Counted from the first letter of the stretch, positions 26,990 to 36,099 are shown. The stretch is DNA of 41,857 bases from Clostridiales bacterium (GCA_031286385.1 JAITUJ010000093.1:1-41857), one strand, 5' to 3'. Made by a program: numbers and translations. The notes: generated from the sequence alone by a model not told the origin.

Positions 26990-29686
26990 CTACGCAACAA
27001 ATTTTGAATTGATTAAATACCCTTCCACTCCACTGTATAAAGCAATTAAATCCATAACCCTAGAATAAAACAAATACTTGTCTTTTATATTTGTACCCGT
27101 CACCAGTGAGTTTAATGTATTGCTAGGCAAATCAAAATTAAAAGTAGTAAATGCAAGGTGAGGCTTTTCATCAAATGTTGAGAAAAAAACTAAATTGAAC
27201 TCATTTAATTTGTTACTGTTGTCATTGTATGAAATATTTTCCATCACTTGTTCTCTGACTTGCAGGTAATTTTCCACAGTGTTGGGTACTGCTACTTCCA
27301 CTAACTTTGGCATCATCGTATTGATTGGATTTCCAGAAGCCAATCTGCTTGTGTGCCAAGTTTCTGCATGAATATTGGCAAACATATTGCCTCCTAACAG
27401 TGTTATTGTCTGTATATTTGGTTCACTTCCATCAAAGCTAGTGCCTGGTGACCACCACTTGCTACCTCCTCTCTCAAAGTATACACTGTGTCCTCCTGAC
27501 ACGCCAAAATAATTGTCTTTGAGATTGAATATAGTACCCTTTATTCTAAAATCACTGGCAAAATTGTCCTCAAACCAACTGTTATCAATGGTAGCATCAT
27601 TGATAAATCTCAATACAGCGGCATGACCAGAATTGGTTATCTTTACATTGTTCATTGCAAAGGATGATAGAAAATTGGCAACAATAGAGGAGATATAGGT
27701 CCCATTAAACACACCCTCATTTTGAGAACCAGACACTTCAATCAAACCACCATCTTCTGCTTTATCTGTTGGTTGATGAGGTAAGTTTGTAGTTTTGTTG
27801 ATGTACCCCACATTACCATAGATTTCAAAGTCATTGATCACTACATCCCCAATAAATGGACCTTGATAGGTATTCCCATTACCCGTGCCATCCAAAGACA
27901 ATTGAGTTACCTCTTTACCTCCATCAAACACAATGAGTGCAGAGTACCAAAAAGTATTGTTGTCCGCATCATTTATGAGTCCGTATCCTGATGACTTTGG
28001 AGTCATATAGGACATTTTACTAAAATCAAGTTTATAGCCATTGCCATTTATGATTTTGCTTTGGTTGCGCACAAAAATGCGGTTTTCCAAATACTGTTTC
28101 AACATGGTCTGGTCATCACTTTTTGCAATGCTCAATTCTAGATTACTCAACAAGTTGACGGTATCTATTGTTTCATCTTCCAAAGCTGATTTAAAGTTTT
28201 GGTAATCATAAACATTGTTTCCTAAATTCAAGTCCAACTCAAATTTAGCCGTCGCTTCCAATACGCTTCCTGTATTGGAAGAAACATTGATAATAGTACG
28301 ACCTTTTGCATTTTTATCAAAGATAATTTTTTTGTTGCTTGCATCATATTCTCCAACTTGACTTTGACCATTTTCCACTGTGACTGCAAAATCCAAATGC
28401 GGTCTCGTTCCTGGTATATTTACAAAACTGAAATCAAAAGGCAAGTCAAAATCATGTCCCCAACCAAACTGTGTCTTTGCTTTTTGTTGCCAAGACTGCA
28501 ACTGCGATGATAAAACTATGCTTTGAGGAGGAACAAGTACATGCACATCTACTTGCGTTACAAATGTGGCGTAAGCTATTCTGACTTTTGCAAGTCCATG
28601 ACCCAATGGAATAAAATTGCCTGCACTGTCCAAAAGTAAATTCTCTTGCCCCTCAACTATGGTCACCGAAATATCTGATTTTGGAACATAGTAACCATCA
28701 CCGTCTAATAGCATCACCCCCAAGTCTTTGCGTTGAGGGTCATTAATATCCAAAGTGTCCGTCTGCAAAGAAAAATAGTACTGCATATCTTTTACCACAG
28801 TCAGTTTAAGTGTCCTGTAAGCGTTGTCACCTTTTGTAGCGTAAACTTCAAATTGATCCCCAATTTTTGCACCTTTGTCAATGATAAGGATATCACCTAC
28901 AAACTTTGCATTTTGATAGTTTTTGACAAAAAATTCAGCATCAGACAAAATAGTATTTGCCAATTTAGCAGACAGCTTGACTTGTTCCCCAGGCAACACT
29001 TGCGTCCTATCATATGGAAGAGAAACAGTGATGTCATTGATAACTGCAAATTCTATTAAGTTGCTTTCGATTTGTCCATTTATGACAGCTTTGACCTTGA
29101 ATGTTTGGTTTATTGCACTTTCTTTAAACGCAATGACAAAATCACTGACACGAACAACAAACTGTTCTCCTTGCAAAAATTGTAGCTCAACTGATGAAAC
29201 ACTTGCATCAATTGGGTCGAGCTGCAAGTCAAAAGTGACATTTGTGCCAAAATCCACTTCAAAATCACCGTTGTATTGTTTGATTTCAGGAGCGGATAAT
29301 TTTACTGATTGTAAAGGAATGCCCACTATTGTTATCAATTTTTGTTGATACTGATAGTTTGAAAGCGTTGCAAAGACACTCAATTGTTCACCTACAATGG
29401 CATCTGCATTTACAGTCAGCAAACCTGTATCTTGGTCAATCGTTGCATTTTTTGTATCAGACAAGTAAAACTGTGCATTGGTGGCTGGGACATCATTGAT
29501 GATAGCATTAAACTGCAATTGTCTGTTTGGCATGACAGTGTCCACAAAATCTGTTGCGTACACTTTTACTATATTTTCTTGACTTTGCTTTTTGTTTCCC
29601 AAAATCAAAGCAATAGGCAACACACTCAATGCAAATAGTATTGCAACGGTAAACCCAATACTTTTTATGATGTTTTTTTCATTCAT
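26990..29686 (-). CDS. membrane-anchored Ig-like and beta-helix surface protein, 898 aa
   Basis: Not a known named protein. One N-terminal helix (about residues 9-30) anchors it. Several Ig-like beta domains follow (about 35-500), with Big_2-like phrases such as NATIDQDTGLLTVNA and GEQVKLSAKL. From about residue 505 the pattern IINGNGYKLDFS, then repeated short strands (MNNVKITNSGHAAVLRF, ATIDNSWFEDNFAS, IFNLKDNYFGV) fits a right-handed parallel beta-helix, as in pectate-lyase-like proteins. No lipobox or sortase motif is seen. A GAGGTGAGG tract precedes the ATG. Its place inside an ABC exporter operon suggests it works with the exporter at the cell surface. Confidence 0.75.
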   Translation of the reverse strand: MNEKNIIKSIGFTVAILFALSVLPIALILGNKKQSQENIVKVYATDFVDTVMPNRQLQFNAIINDVPATNAQFYLSDTKNATIDQDTGLLTVNADAIVGEQLSVFATLSNYQYQQKLITIVGIPLQSVKLSAPEIKQYNGDFEVDFGTNVTFDLQLDPIDASVSSVELQFLQGEQFVVRVSDFVIAFKESAINQTFKVKAVINGQIESNLIEFAVINDITVSLPYDRTQVLPGEQVKLSAKLANTILSDAEFFVKNYQNAKFVGDILIIDKGAKIGDQFEVYATKGDNAYRTLKLTVVKDMQYYFSLQTDTLDINDPQRKDLGVMLLDGDGYYVPKSDISVTIVEGQENLLLDSAGNFIPLGHGLAKVRIAYATFVTQVDVHVLVPPQSIVLSSQLQSWQQKAKTQFGWGHDFDLPFDFSFVNIPGTRPHLDFAVTVENGQSQVGEYDASNKKIIFDKNAKGRTIINVSSNTGSVLEATAKFELDLNLGNNVYDYQNFKSALEDETIDTVNLLSNLELSIAKSDDQTMLKQYLENRIFVRNQSKIINGNGYKLDFSKMSYMTPKSSGYGLINDADNNTFWYSALIVFDGGKEVTQLSLDGTGNGNTYQGPFIGDVVINDFEIYGNVGYINKTTNLPHQPTDKAEDGGLIEVSGSQNEGVFNGTYISSIVANFLSSFAMNNVKITNSGHAAVLRFINDATIDNSWFEDNFASDFRIKGTIFNLKDNYFGVSGGHSVYFERGGSKWWSPGTSFDGSEPNIQTITLLGGNMFANIHAETWHTSRLASGNPINTMMPKLVEVAVPNTVENYLQVREQVMENISYNDNSNKLNEFNLVFFSTFDEKPHLAFTTFNFDLPSNTLNSLVTGTNIKDKYLFYSRVMDLIALYSGVEGYLINSKFVA

Positions 29687-29710
29687 TTAACTTTACCTCA
29701 CCTCAAATTT

Positions 29711-30616
29711 TTATACTCTTCTCATTACATTTAAATACAATAAATAAAGATTGTCGTCGCTACCCAAATACTCCGCCTTTAACTCCACAACTTGCATAGT
29801 GAGGGCTATGGTCAAAATATTACTCTCTATACTTGCAGGACCAGAAATAATTGTGAACTTAACTTCTTGGTTAGAGTTTTGTATGGATGCGTCAATTTCC
29901 GTTTTCAACTCAAACTTTTCAGTGTCAATCATTAAAACATCGGCTTGTACATCAAAACCCCAATTGATAGGATTGTGTAAAACCTCCACATGTATGGTGG
30001 TAAATACATCGTAATTTATCGTTGACCTAATGACAATTTGCACTACACCTTGTTTTTTTGCTATGATGCGATTGTATTGCATGTCTGCTATGGATTTGTC
30101 ACTTGACTCATATTGAATCCCCACTTGAACAGTATTGAGAGGCAAAAATGTAGGGGTTTTTATATCAAATTGATTGCCTGTTTTAAGCACAATATTTTTA
30201 TCAGACTCATCAACTAAAATTTCTCTTACCGGACCTCTATTGTCAATGGCTACATTTACACTGGCTGACTTTTTACCATCCATTGTGGAAACTACAATTT
30301 TTGACATACCAGAAAGTGATTTTGCCCATACAATTCCATCTCTGTCCACGGAAACATCTTCACTGCTAGAACTAAATTGTAACTCTCTATTGCTTGCATT
30401 GGCTGGCAAGACTTTAACAGAAAGTTGCATTGACTGATTCGTTTCTAAATTAAATGTAAACCCAGTCACATTGATTTCATTCCCATTAAAATCTACAAAC
30501 ACAACTCTCTCTACTGGTATATCCATTGTCTTTAAAAAGACTTGCCCAATGACACCAATCAACACGACCAAAAAAAACGGCATGGCTATCAAAACTACTG
30601 TAACAAATTTTTTCAA
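29711..30616 (-). CDS. membrane-anchored Ig-like protein, 301 aa
   Basis: Function unknown. An N-terminal helix (about residues 4-29) precedes two or three beta-rich Ig-like repeats. The phrases LQFSSSSEDVSVDRDGIVWAKSLSGMSKIVVST and YESSDKSIADMQYNRIIAKKQGVVQIVI are typical of bacterial Big_2 domains. The start is a TTG at 30616 with GGAGGT five bases before it. That Shine-Dalgarno lies in the last codons of the permease gene, so translation is coupled. It resembles the N-terminal half of the 898-residue protein encoded next, and the two may have arisen by duplication. Confidence 0.7.
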   Translation of the reverse strand: MKKFVTVVLIAMPFFLVVLIGVIGQVFLKTMDIPVERVVFVDFNGNEINVTGFTFNLETNQSMQLSVKVLPANASNRELQFSSSSEDVSVDRDGIVWAKSLSGMSKIVVSTMDGKKSASVNVAIDNRGPVREILVDESDKNIVLKTGNQFDIKTPTFLPLNTVQVGIQYESSDKSIADMQYNRIIAKKQGVVQIVIRSTINYDVFTTIHVEVLHNPINWGFDVQADVLMIDTEKFELKTEIDASIQNSNQEVKFTIISGPASIESNILTIALTMQVVELKAEYLGSDDNLYLLYLNVMRRV

Positions 30617-30617
30617 A

Positions 30618-32255
30618 CTACACCTCCAATTTTTCTATTCTCTTGATAGAATTTACAAGCCAAATGATAGACAAAGCACAGTAGACAATCACAATAGACC
30701 AAACAACTATCCAAGCAACACTTATGTTTTGTTTGTTTGCAAAAATCATATAAACAACTCCCAAAGCAATGCTTAAAGCAAAACCACACGCGATTGCAAT
30801 GCCCGTATTTTTACTCAATCTGTTCAACTCATTGCTGTCAACCCAAACTAAACTAGGCTTGTTTAAATCAAGACCAATATTAAAACAACAGTTCCCCACT
30901 GCAAATAAGAACATTATAATGCCAATTATCACAAATTCCAAAACATATTGGCTGTGTGATACAATGCAAGCGACAGTCGTAACCATCACTGCAATAAATA
31001 CTAAGGACAAGTTGAAACAAAGCTTGGATAGTATGGTAGTACTATATTGAACAGGCAAAGTTTTCATGCAATAAAAATTGCACCCTTCCAAACTGATGGT
31101 GTTTGCCGCATAGATATTGGACAGAGAGATGAATATGCACCCGCTCAACAAAAGACCACCCGGTATCATATTGGTACCAATTGCGTTGACCGTCATTGAA
31201 TACATCATTTGGGAAAACAAAACCACAAAAAAAGGCATCAAAAGAATAAATAAAAAATACGACAGTATGTTGTTTGAATTTCTAAAATTAGTCTTGTATT
31301 CTTTTATAACTAGGCTTGTAAACTGCGAATTTTTACTATACTTACCCCTACTATATTTTATGCTATTTTCCGTGCTCATGTTGATGGCCAACTTAAAGTA
31401 GTATGGTTTGACAATCGCGACCAAAATACTACACATTAAAAAAATGCTCAGTACAATAAAAGGCAGACCTTGATAAAAAAACTTCCAGCTATTTAGCTGA
31501 ATGATGATACTTTTAAAACCATGTAAAGAGTTTGCAGCCCTGTTTATTTTATTGTTTACATTGAACATTACAACACCGATATTGTTGCTAAAATCAAAAG
31601 TGTCCGACAAGCTGTTTACTAAAATAAAGTACATAAAGCAAACTGTGCACAACAACAAAAGCACTATTATGGTCTTTGCTACAATTTTGTCCTTAAACAA
31701 ATTATATAAGGCAATAATAGGCAAACTGACAATTCCGCTCAACAGAACAGTCAAAATTGGCATTAAAACCAAAAATACGATACAAGAAATAAAATAAACC
31801 CAAGATATAGAATCTGTCAAAATAGAACTGTCACCCAAAAAATTTGCAACGCCAAACCATACAAATATTGGAAAAGTCAATATAAAGTTTATCAAAAATT
31901 CTTTAACAAAAAAAGTAATTATTCTGGACAAAAAAATATCATTTTGACTAGCTGGCAACGACATGTACAGTTCGTTTTCTTTTGAAAAATAAAAACCCGT
32001 AATGATTGCACTCAGGCTATGAAAAAACAGAATGACAAAAAACATACTCATAACGACGGTTAAGAGTGAAAATGACACTTCCAATAATGGAATTTTGTTG
32101 ACAAGGTATACCAATAAAATTCCCATAGTGGATAAAAAAACGAACAACGCTAGCATCTTTACAGTAAAAATTATTTTATTTGTACTTTTAAACAGACGAA
32201 TTCTGTCATTCAACTGTAAAGCTACTAGACCACTTATTTTGCTAAAATAGGACAT
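30618..32255 (-). CDS. ABC-2-like exporter permease, 545 aa
   Basis: A large membrane protein with about twelve helices in two halves. A cytoplasmic stretch (YYFKLAINMSTENSIKYSRGKYSKNSQFTSLVIKEYKTNFRN) lies between them, and SKENELYMSLPASQNDIFLSRI near the first half resembles the coupling region of ABC-2 permeases. The substrate is unknown. It is the first gene of a four-gene operon with two Ig-like surface proteins and an ATPase. The start is the ATG at 32255. A longer reading from TTG at 32294 would use the promoter -35 box as its start codon and is rejected. Confidence 0.75.
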   Translation of the reverse strand: MSYFSKISGLVALQLNDRIRLFKSTNKIIFTVKMLALFVFLSTMGILLVYLVNKIPLLEVSFSLLTVVMSMFFVILFFHSLSAIITGFYFSKENELYMSLPASQNDIFLSRIITFFVKEFLINFILTFPIFVWFGVANFLGDSSILTDSISWVYFISCIVFLVLMPILTVLLSGIVSLPIIALYNLFKDKIVAKTIIVLLLLCTVCFMYFILVNSLSDTFDFSNNIGVVMFNVNNKINRAANSLHGFKSIIIQLNSWKFFYQGLPFIVLSIFLMCSILVAIVKPYYFKLAINMSTENSIKYSRGKYSKNSQFTSLVIKEYKTNFRNSNNILSYFLFILLMPFFVVLFSQMMYSMTVNAIGTNMIPGGLLLSGCIFISLSNIYAANTISLEGCNFYCMKTLPVQYSTTILSKLCFNLSLVFIAVMVTTVACIVSHSQYVLEFVIIGIIMFLFAVGNCCFNIGLDLNKPSLVWVDSNELNRLSKNTGIAIACGFALSIALGVVYMIFANKQNISVAWIVVWSIVIVYCALSIIWLVNSIKRIEKLEV

Positions 32256-32265
32256 CTTAATTGTC

Positions 32266-32294
32266 ATTATATAGTTTATTTTTCTCAATGTCAA
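32266..32294 (-). promoter_or_regulatory. consensus promoter of the ABC/Ig operon
   Basis: TTGACA (32294-32289), a 17-bp spacer and TATAAT (32271-32266), perfect in both boxes, with 10 bases to the ATG. The region up to 32440 is shared with the divergent M23 peptidase gene. Confidence 0.75.
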
Positions 32295-32405
32295 GTCATT
32301 TTAATAAAAATTCGACAAATAATTTAAATGTATTGCTTAATTGAATATTTTATTAAACCTTTTATAAACTGCAACACAAAAAATTTTTTTGATTTTAAAT
32401 TTCAA

Positions 32406-32434
32406 TTGTAATATATTTTAAACTTGTACAAAAT
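32406..32434 (+). promoter_or_regulatory. leaderless-type promoter of the M23 peptidase gene
   Basis: TTGTAA (32406-32411), a 17-bp spacer and CAAAAT (32429-32434), with exactly 6 bases to the ATG. The -10 box is weak, so confidence rests partly on the repeated spacing. Confidence 0.45.
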
Positions 32435-32440
32435 AATACA

Positions 32441-33412
32441 ATGACCAAAATTTTTATAAAAAAAAGAATTGCCGTTGTGTTCATTTTGCTAGCTATGTGT
32501 TGGACAGTTTTTAGTGGCTTTTATATCCCAACAGAACAACCAAACATTGAGCAACCACAAAAAAAAGAGTTTATAAAATGGATAGATTTTAATCCCACCA
32601 GTGAAGTTATAAAGAAAACTATATCACTGGTAAACCACAATCTAAAAAAAGAATCAGAGTTTGCCTTCCCAGATTTTTTTGAGATACTGGCTTTTGTTGC
32701 ACTAAAAAACAGCAACAAATTTAACAATTCCACAGACAGTAAGCTCATTGATAAATTGAAAAAATCATTGGATAATTTGGAAAACCCAATAGACAAGTTT
32801 AAAGGTAACAAGTATTTTAAATATTATGATGAGAGTTTTAGAGCTATTTTGAGCGGTATAGTAGGTTTTAAAGGTGAAGAAAAAAAAGAATTTGCAATAA
32901 TAGGACATCACCCTATTGCACGAGGGTATTGGTACGGTGATTCTGATGACTTTGGCAACAGCAGAAGTTTTGGATTTAAAAGAAAACATTTAGGACATGA
33001 CATGTTTGGCAATATCGGTACACCCATCATGGCTATGGAGGGTGGAACTATAACAGAATTGGGGTGGAATAGATACGGCGGTTGGAGAATTGGCATCACC
33101 AGTTTAGACACAAAAAGATACTATTACTATGCACATTTGAGAAATAAAATTCCCTATCCACCTGAATTTAAAATAGGTGACAAAGTAGAAAGCGGACAAC
33201 TCATTGGGTATTTAGGCAATACAGGCTATGGCAAAAAGGGCTCTGTTTTAAAAAACACATCACCCCACCTGCACTTAGGTCTACAAATCATATTCGATCC
33301 TTGTCAAATAAAAGGACCAAAAGAAATATGGGTAGACATATATCAAATTGTCAGATTACTTTGCGGAAAGAGAGTACAGTATGTAAAACCAAAACCCAAT
33401 GCAACCGAATAA
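32441..33412 (+). CDS. M23 (LytM-type) peptidase with N-terminal anchor
   Basis: A zinc endopeptidase of 323 residues predicted to cut peptidoglycan cross-links. An N-terminal hydrophobic segment (about residues 9-27) exports or anchors it. A helical region of about 120 residues follows, then the M23 domain with H183 and D187 (HLGHD, pattern HxGxD) and H276/H278 (HLHLG, pattern HxH), all metal or catalytic residues present. The segment YYYYAHLRNK matches the usual aromatic strand. It lies divergent from the ABC/Ig operon and convergent with the lipoprotein gene. A role in sporulation or daughter-cell separation is possible but not shown. Confidence 0.85.
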   Translation: MTKIFIKKRIAVVFILLAMCWTVFSGFYIPTEQPNIEQPQKKEFIKWIDFNPTSEVIKKTISLVNHNLKKESEFAFPDFFEILAFVALKNSNKFNNSTDSKLIDKLKKSLDNLENPIDKFKGNKYFKYYDESFRAILSGIVGFKGEEKKEFAIIGHHPIARGYWYGDSDDFGNSRSFGFKRKHLGHDMFGNIGTPIMAMEGGTITELGWNRYGGWRIGITSLDTKRYYYYAHLRNKIPYPPEFKIGDKVESGQLIGYLGNTGYGKKGSVLKNTSPHLHLGLQIIFDPCQIKGPKEIWVDIYQIVRLLCGKRVQYVKPKPNATE

Positions 33413-33449
33413 CAGTCATTTTTATGTACAATATACTCTCAAAATAAAA

Positions 33450-33487
33450 AAAAGACCTTACCACAAATGTATAGTGTAAGGTCTTTT
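33450..33487 (+). terminator. bidirectional terminator between the peptidase and lipoprotein genes
   Basis: A 12-bp perfect stem (33450-33461 with 33476-33487), flanked by A and T runs, between convergent genes. Confidence 0.85.
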
Positions 33488-33496
33488 GCATTTTTA

Positions 33497-34150
33497 TTAA
33501 GCATTCTGATAAGACAAGTCAAAAGCTAGTAAAGTTTTTTTATTGTTGGAAGTTGCATTAAAAAGAAAATTAAATACAACATTGACATTTTCATACTTTG
33601 TTTCTTTTTGACCATTTTCATTGGTGACATCAAAACAAATTTGTGCACGCTCTCTACCCCAAATCATAAGTGATTTTGAACTGTAATTTTTTGAATATAA
33701 AAATGCGTTGGGCAATGTACTATTTTTTTCATCAAATGGAGGTAAAGAAGTTTTACCGAGATTGATGTTCAAATTTATAATCCTTGCATTGTGGTGCCAA
33801 ATATACTGATAACCATATTCACTAGACTTTGCAACTACATAGATATTGGACAATATAATATTATTGTTTTGTACAGTAATAGTTTTGTCAGACCCATCAA
33901 TTTTATTGCCTTCAAAGTCCATGATATTGTCCATCTTATAGACGCCTTGTAAGTTTGCTGGTACTTTCCAATTGGCATCAACAGAATCCCATTCTGTATT
34001 CAATGATTGATTTTCTTCCTCAGCATTATTATTAAACCAATTTGGTAAATTGCAAGAAGTCACGGAAAATAATAAAACAAACAAAAATGCGCCTGCAAAA
34101 AATGATTTAAATATTTTGGCTACATTAAAACTTCTATTTGTACATTTCAT
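33497..34150 (-). CDS. putative lipoprotein of unknown function, 217 aa
   Basis: Not recognised. The N-terminus has a basic start, a hydrophobic core and the lipobox SVTSC, with Cys33 as the expected lipid attachment site. The mature part is about 185 residues, rich in Asn and beta-strand-like sequence, without a family motif I can name. The ATG at 34150 has no ribosome binding site; the -10 box of its promoter ends 7 bases upstream. Confidence 0.7.
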   Translation of the reverse strand: MKCTNRSFNVAKIFKSFFAGAFLFVLLFSVTSCNLPNWFNNNAEEENQSLNTEWDSVDANWKVPANLQGVYKMDNIMDFEGNKIDGSDKTITVQNNNIILSNIYVVAKSSEYGYQYIWHHNARIINLNINLGKTSLPPFDEKNSTLPNAFLYSKNYSSKSLMIWGRERAQICFDVTNENGQKETKYENVNVVFNFLFNATSNNKKTLLAFDLSYQNA

Positions 34151-34157
34151 ATTGTAT

Positions 34158-34186
34158 ATTATATCATATTTTGTAGAAAAATACAA
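34158..34186 (-). promoter_or_regulatory. leaderless-type promoter of the lipoprotein gene
   Basis: TTGTAT (34186-34181), a 17-bp spacer and TATAAT (34163-34158), with 7 bases to the ATG. Confidence 0.6.
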
Positions 34187-34524
34187 TATATAAACAACAT
34201 TTTATGACATACAATATATGACAAAAATATAAATATTCTGTTAATAGTATGCTAAAACTACCATCAATTCAAAATATAACAGATAAAAAGTGACCTAAAA
34301 TAAAATTTTAAACTTATTTTTACGCTGTATATCTTTTAGTATAAATTTAACAATATAAAATAGACTGGTCATTTGCTGACAAGTCTACAATAAAACGGCT
34401 CATATTCAATTTATTTGATTACGGTTGCTCTGCAAAATTTAAACCACTATATTTTGTATGTTTAGAGTGACCGTTAGTATAGTTTTGATAATATGAATAA
34501 CAACCAATAAAACAGCTCCAAAAT
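34187..34524. other. intergenic stretch without a recognisable gene
   Basis: AT-rich sequence between the lipoprotein promoter and the ylmC/ymxH stop. I see no tRNA, clear terminator or convincing ORF. From about 34340 to 34520 the base composition is less extreme and could hold a small RNA, but there is no defining feature. Confidence 0.4.
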
Positions 34525-35097
34525 TTATTTATTTTCACCATTCCACCTGTACGCACAGTCAAACAGCATACACTTAGAACACTGATTATCGCAGTCAATA
34601 CCTGGCCTAAATTCACTTTTTGCGTTTTGTTTCTCTCTATGCACGGTTTCTGGTGGCAAACTAGCTGTTTTGACATTGTCGCGTTTTTGTGATTTTATCT
34701 GTTGAGGTTTTTCTTTATAAAAATCATACTCGTCATCTTGCTCAAAGTCTGTAAAATTATCACTTGGCTGATTAAGTTGTGTTATGGATACTTGCCCATG
34801 ACTGTGATGCCCTCTATTGTGATGGAAGTTATTTAAAAGCGGGGACAATCTCACCAGTATAATGTCCTCACCTATTCTTTCCACTAAATCCCAGGGGATA
34901 AAAATAGGTTCACTATTTCTAAAAATAATATTTTTGCGAGCATGTGGCACTACGATTCCTCGTATCCTACCATCTCTCAATCCAAATACAATATCAATGA
35001 TTCTGCCCAAGCGCTTACCATCAATACTGTTTACCACTTCTTTGCATCTAAGTTCAGCAAAAGACAAGGCATTGTGATGTCGTGATTTCTTTGACAT
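34525..35097 (-). CDS. YlmC/YmxH-family PRC-barrel sporulation protein with long metal-binding-like tail
   Basis: The first 80 or so residues are a YlmC/YmxH PRC-barrel domain (FAELRCKEVVNSIDGKRLGRIIDIVFG...GRIRGIVVP, IPWDLVERIGEDIILV). Known homologues are about 80-90 residues, whereas this protein has 190. The extension starts with a His-rich stretch (FHHNRGHHSHGQ), continues with charged linker sequence and ends with four cysteines (CDNQCSKCMLFDC). That pattern could bind zinc or iron-sulfur. It is divergent from sigG; ylmC/ymxH genes also lie near sigG in Bacillus. The ATG at 35097 lacks a clear ribosome binding site. Confidence 0.8.
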   Translation of the reverse strand: MSKKSRHHNALSFAELRCKEVVNSIDGKRLGRIIDIVFGLRDGRIRGIVVPHARKNIIFRNSEPIFIPWDLVERIGEDIILVRLSPLLNNFHHNRGHHSHGQVSITQLNQPSDNFTDFEQDDEYDFYKEKPQQIKSQKRDNVKTASLPPETVHREKQNAKSEFRPGIDCDNQCSKCMLFDCAYRWNGENK

Positions 35098-35233
35098 AGT
35101 TTTATGAATGCATAATTTTATATTCGGCTACTACAATTTAAGTTACTGTTATGCACTGTTCTATACTATTCACCCAACTCACAAATTATTACAAAACTTG
35201 CCAAAATAAAATAAATTTTGGTATATTTTTGTA

Positions 35234-35262
35234 TTGAAAAGAAAAAACTACTTTGATAAAAT
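35234..35262 (+). promoter_or_regulatory. promoter of sigG
   Basis: TTGAAA (35234-35239), a 17-bp spacer and TAAAAT (35257-35262), a sigma-A-like arrangement, with 18 bases to the ATG and AGGAAGG as ribosome binding site. A sigma-F or sigma-G promoter would be expected for this gene. No good match to either was found, but they could overlap this sequence. Confidence 0.5.
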
Positions 35263-35280
35263 ATATGCAAGGAAGGTATT

Positions 35281-36051
35281 ATGAGCAGCAGAGTTGTAAT
35301 ATGTGGTATCAACACCGCAAATTTACCAAAGATAAGTCACAAAGAAACCATTGCACTTATAAAACAAATTAGAGAGGGAGATGACCAAGCGAGAGAACAT
35401 TTTTTGATGGCAAACATGAGATTGGTACTATCCATAGTACAAAGGTTTAATCACAAAAAAGAATGTGTTGATGACATATTTCAAGTAGGTTGTATAGGAC
35501 TCATAAAAGCAATGCAAAACTTCAATACAGACTACAACTTGCGTTTTAGCACTTATGCAGTGCCTATGATAATTGGCGAGATTAGAAGATTTTTACGCGA
35601 TAACAGTGCTGTCAGAATTAGCAGAAGCATTCGAGACAATGCATACAAGGTGCTTCAAGCAAGACAAAGTATTGAAGCAGGATTGGATAGAGAGGCGTCA
35701 CTAGACGAAATTGCAGCGGCTATTGATTTAAGTGTAAACGAAGTCGTTTACTGCCTTGATGCTATCAGTGACCCAGTATCACTGTTTGACCCTGTGTACC
35801 ATGACGATGGCGATACAGTTATGGTCATGGACCAGTTAAAAGATAACAAAAATATAGACGAAAATTGGTTAAACAGCGTCAATTTAAATGAAGCCATAAA
35901 TAAGTTGAGTTCTAGGGAAAAAGAAATTTTGATGCTTCGCTTTTATGAAGGCAAAACGCAAATAGAAGTGAGCAAAGAAGTGGGCATAAGTCAAGCACAA
36001 GTATCAAGACTAGAAAAAAACGCAATAGCTGGACTGCAAAAAAGCATATAA
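35281..36051 (+). CDS. sigG: sporulation sigma factor G
   Basis: The late forespore sigma factor, 256 residues. The N-terminal VVICGINTANLPKIS is the region that distinguishes sigma-G from sigma-F. Region 2 follows (MRLVLSIVQRFNHKKECVDDIFQVGCIGLIKAMQNF, RFSTYAVPMIIGEIRRFLRDNS), then regions 3 and 4 with SREKEILMLRFYEGKTQIEVSKEVGISQAQVSRLEKNA. The usual spoIIGA-sigE genes do not precede it; instead the YlmC/YmxH gene is divergent. Strong evidence that the organism, or its recent ancestor, forms endospores. Confidence 0.95.
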   Translation: MSSRVVICGINTANLPKISHKETIALIKQIREGDDQAREHFLMANMRLVLSIVQRFNHKKECVDDIFQVGCIGLIKAMQNFNTDYNLRFSTYAVPMIIGEIRRFLRDNSAVRISRSIRDNAYKVLQARQSIEAGLDREASLDEIAAAIDLSVNEVVYCLDAISDPVSLFDPVYHDDGDTVMVMDQLKDNKNIDENWLNSVNLNEAINKLSSREKEILMLRFYEGKTQIEVSKEVGISQAQVSRLEKNAIAGLQKSI

Positions 36052-36099
36052 TAAATCGAGGCGTCAGCAAAACGAATATTCATAGCGTATAAAATTTTA

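Noticed and set aside
34419-34676. 85-codon minus-strand frame overlapping the end of the YlmC/YmxH gene
   Set aside because: Most of it lies in another frame of the YlmC/YmxH gene, its sequence is not protein-like and it lacks a ribosome binding site.
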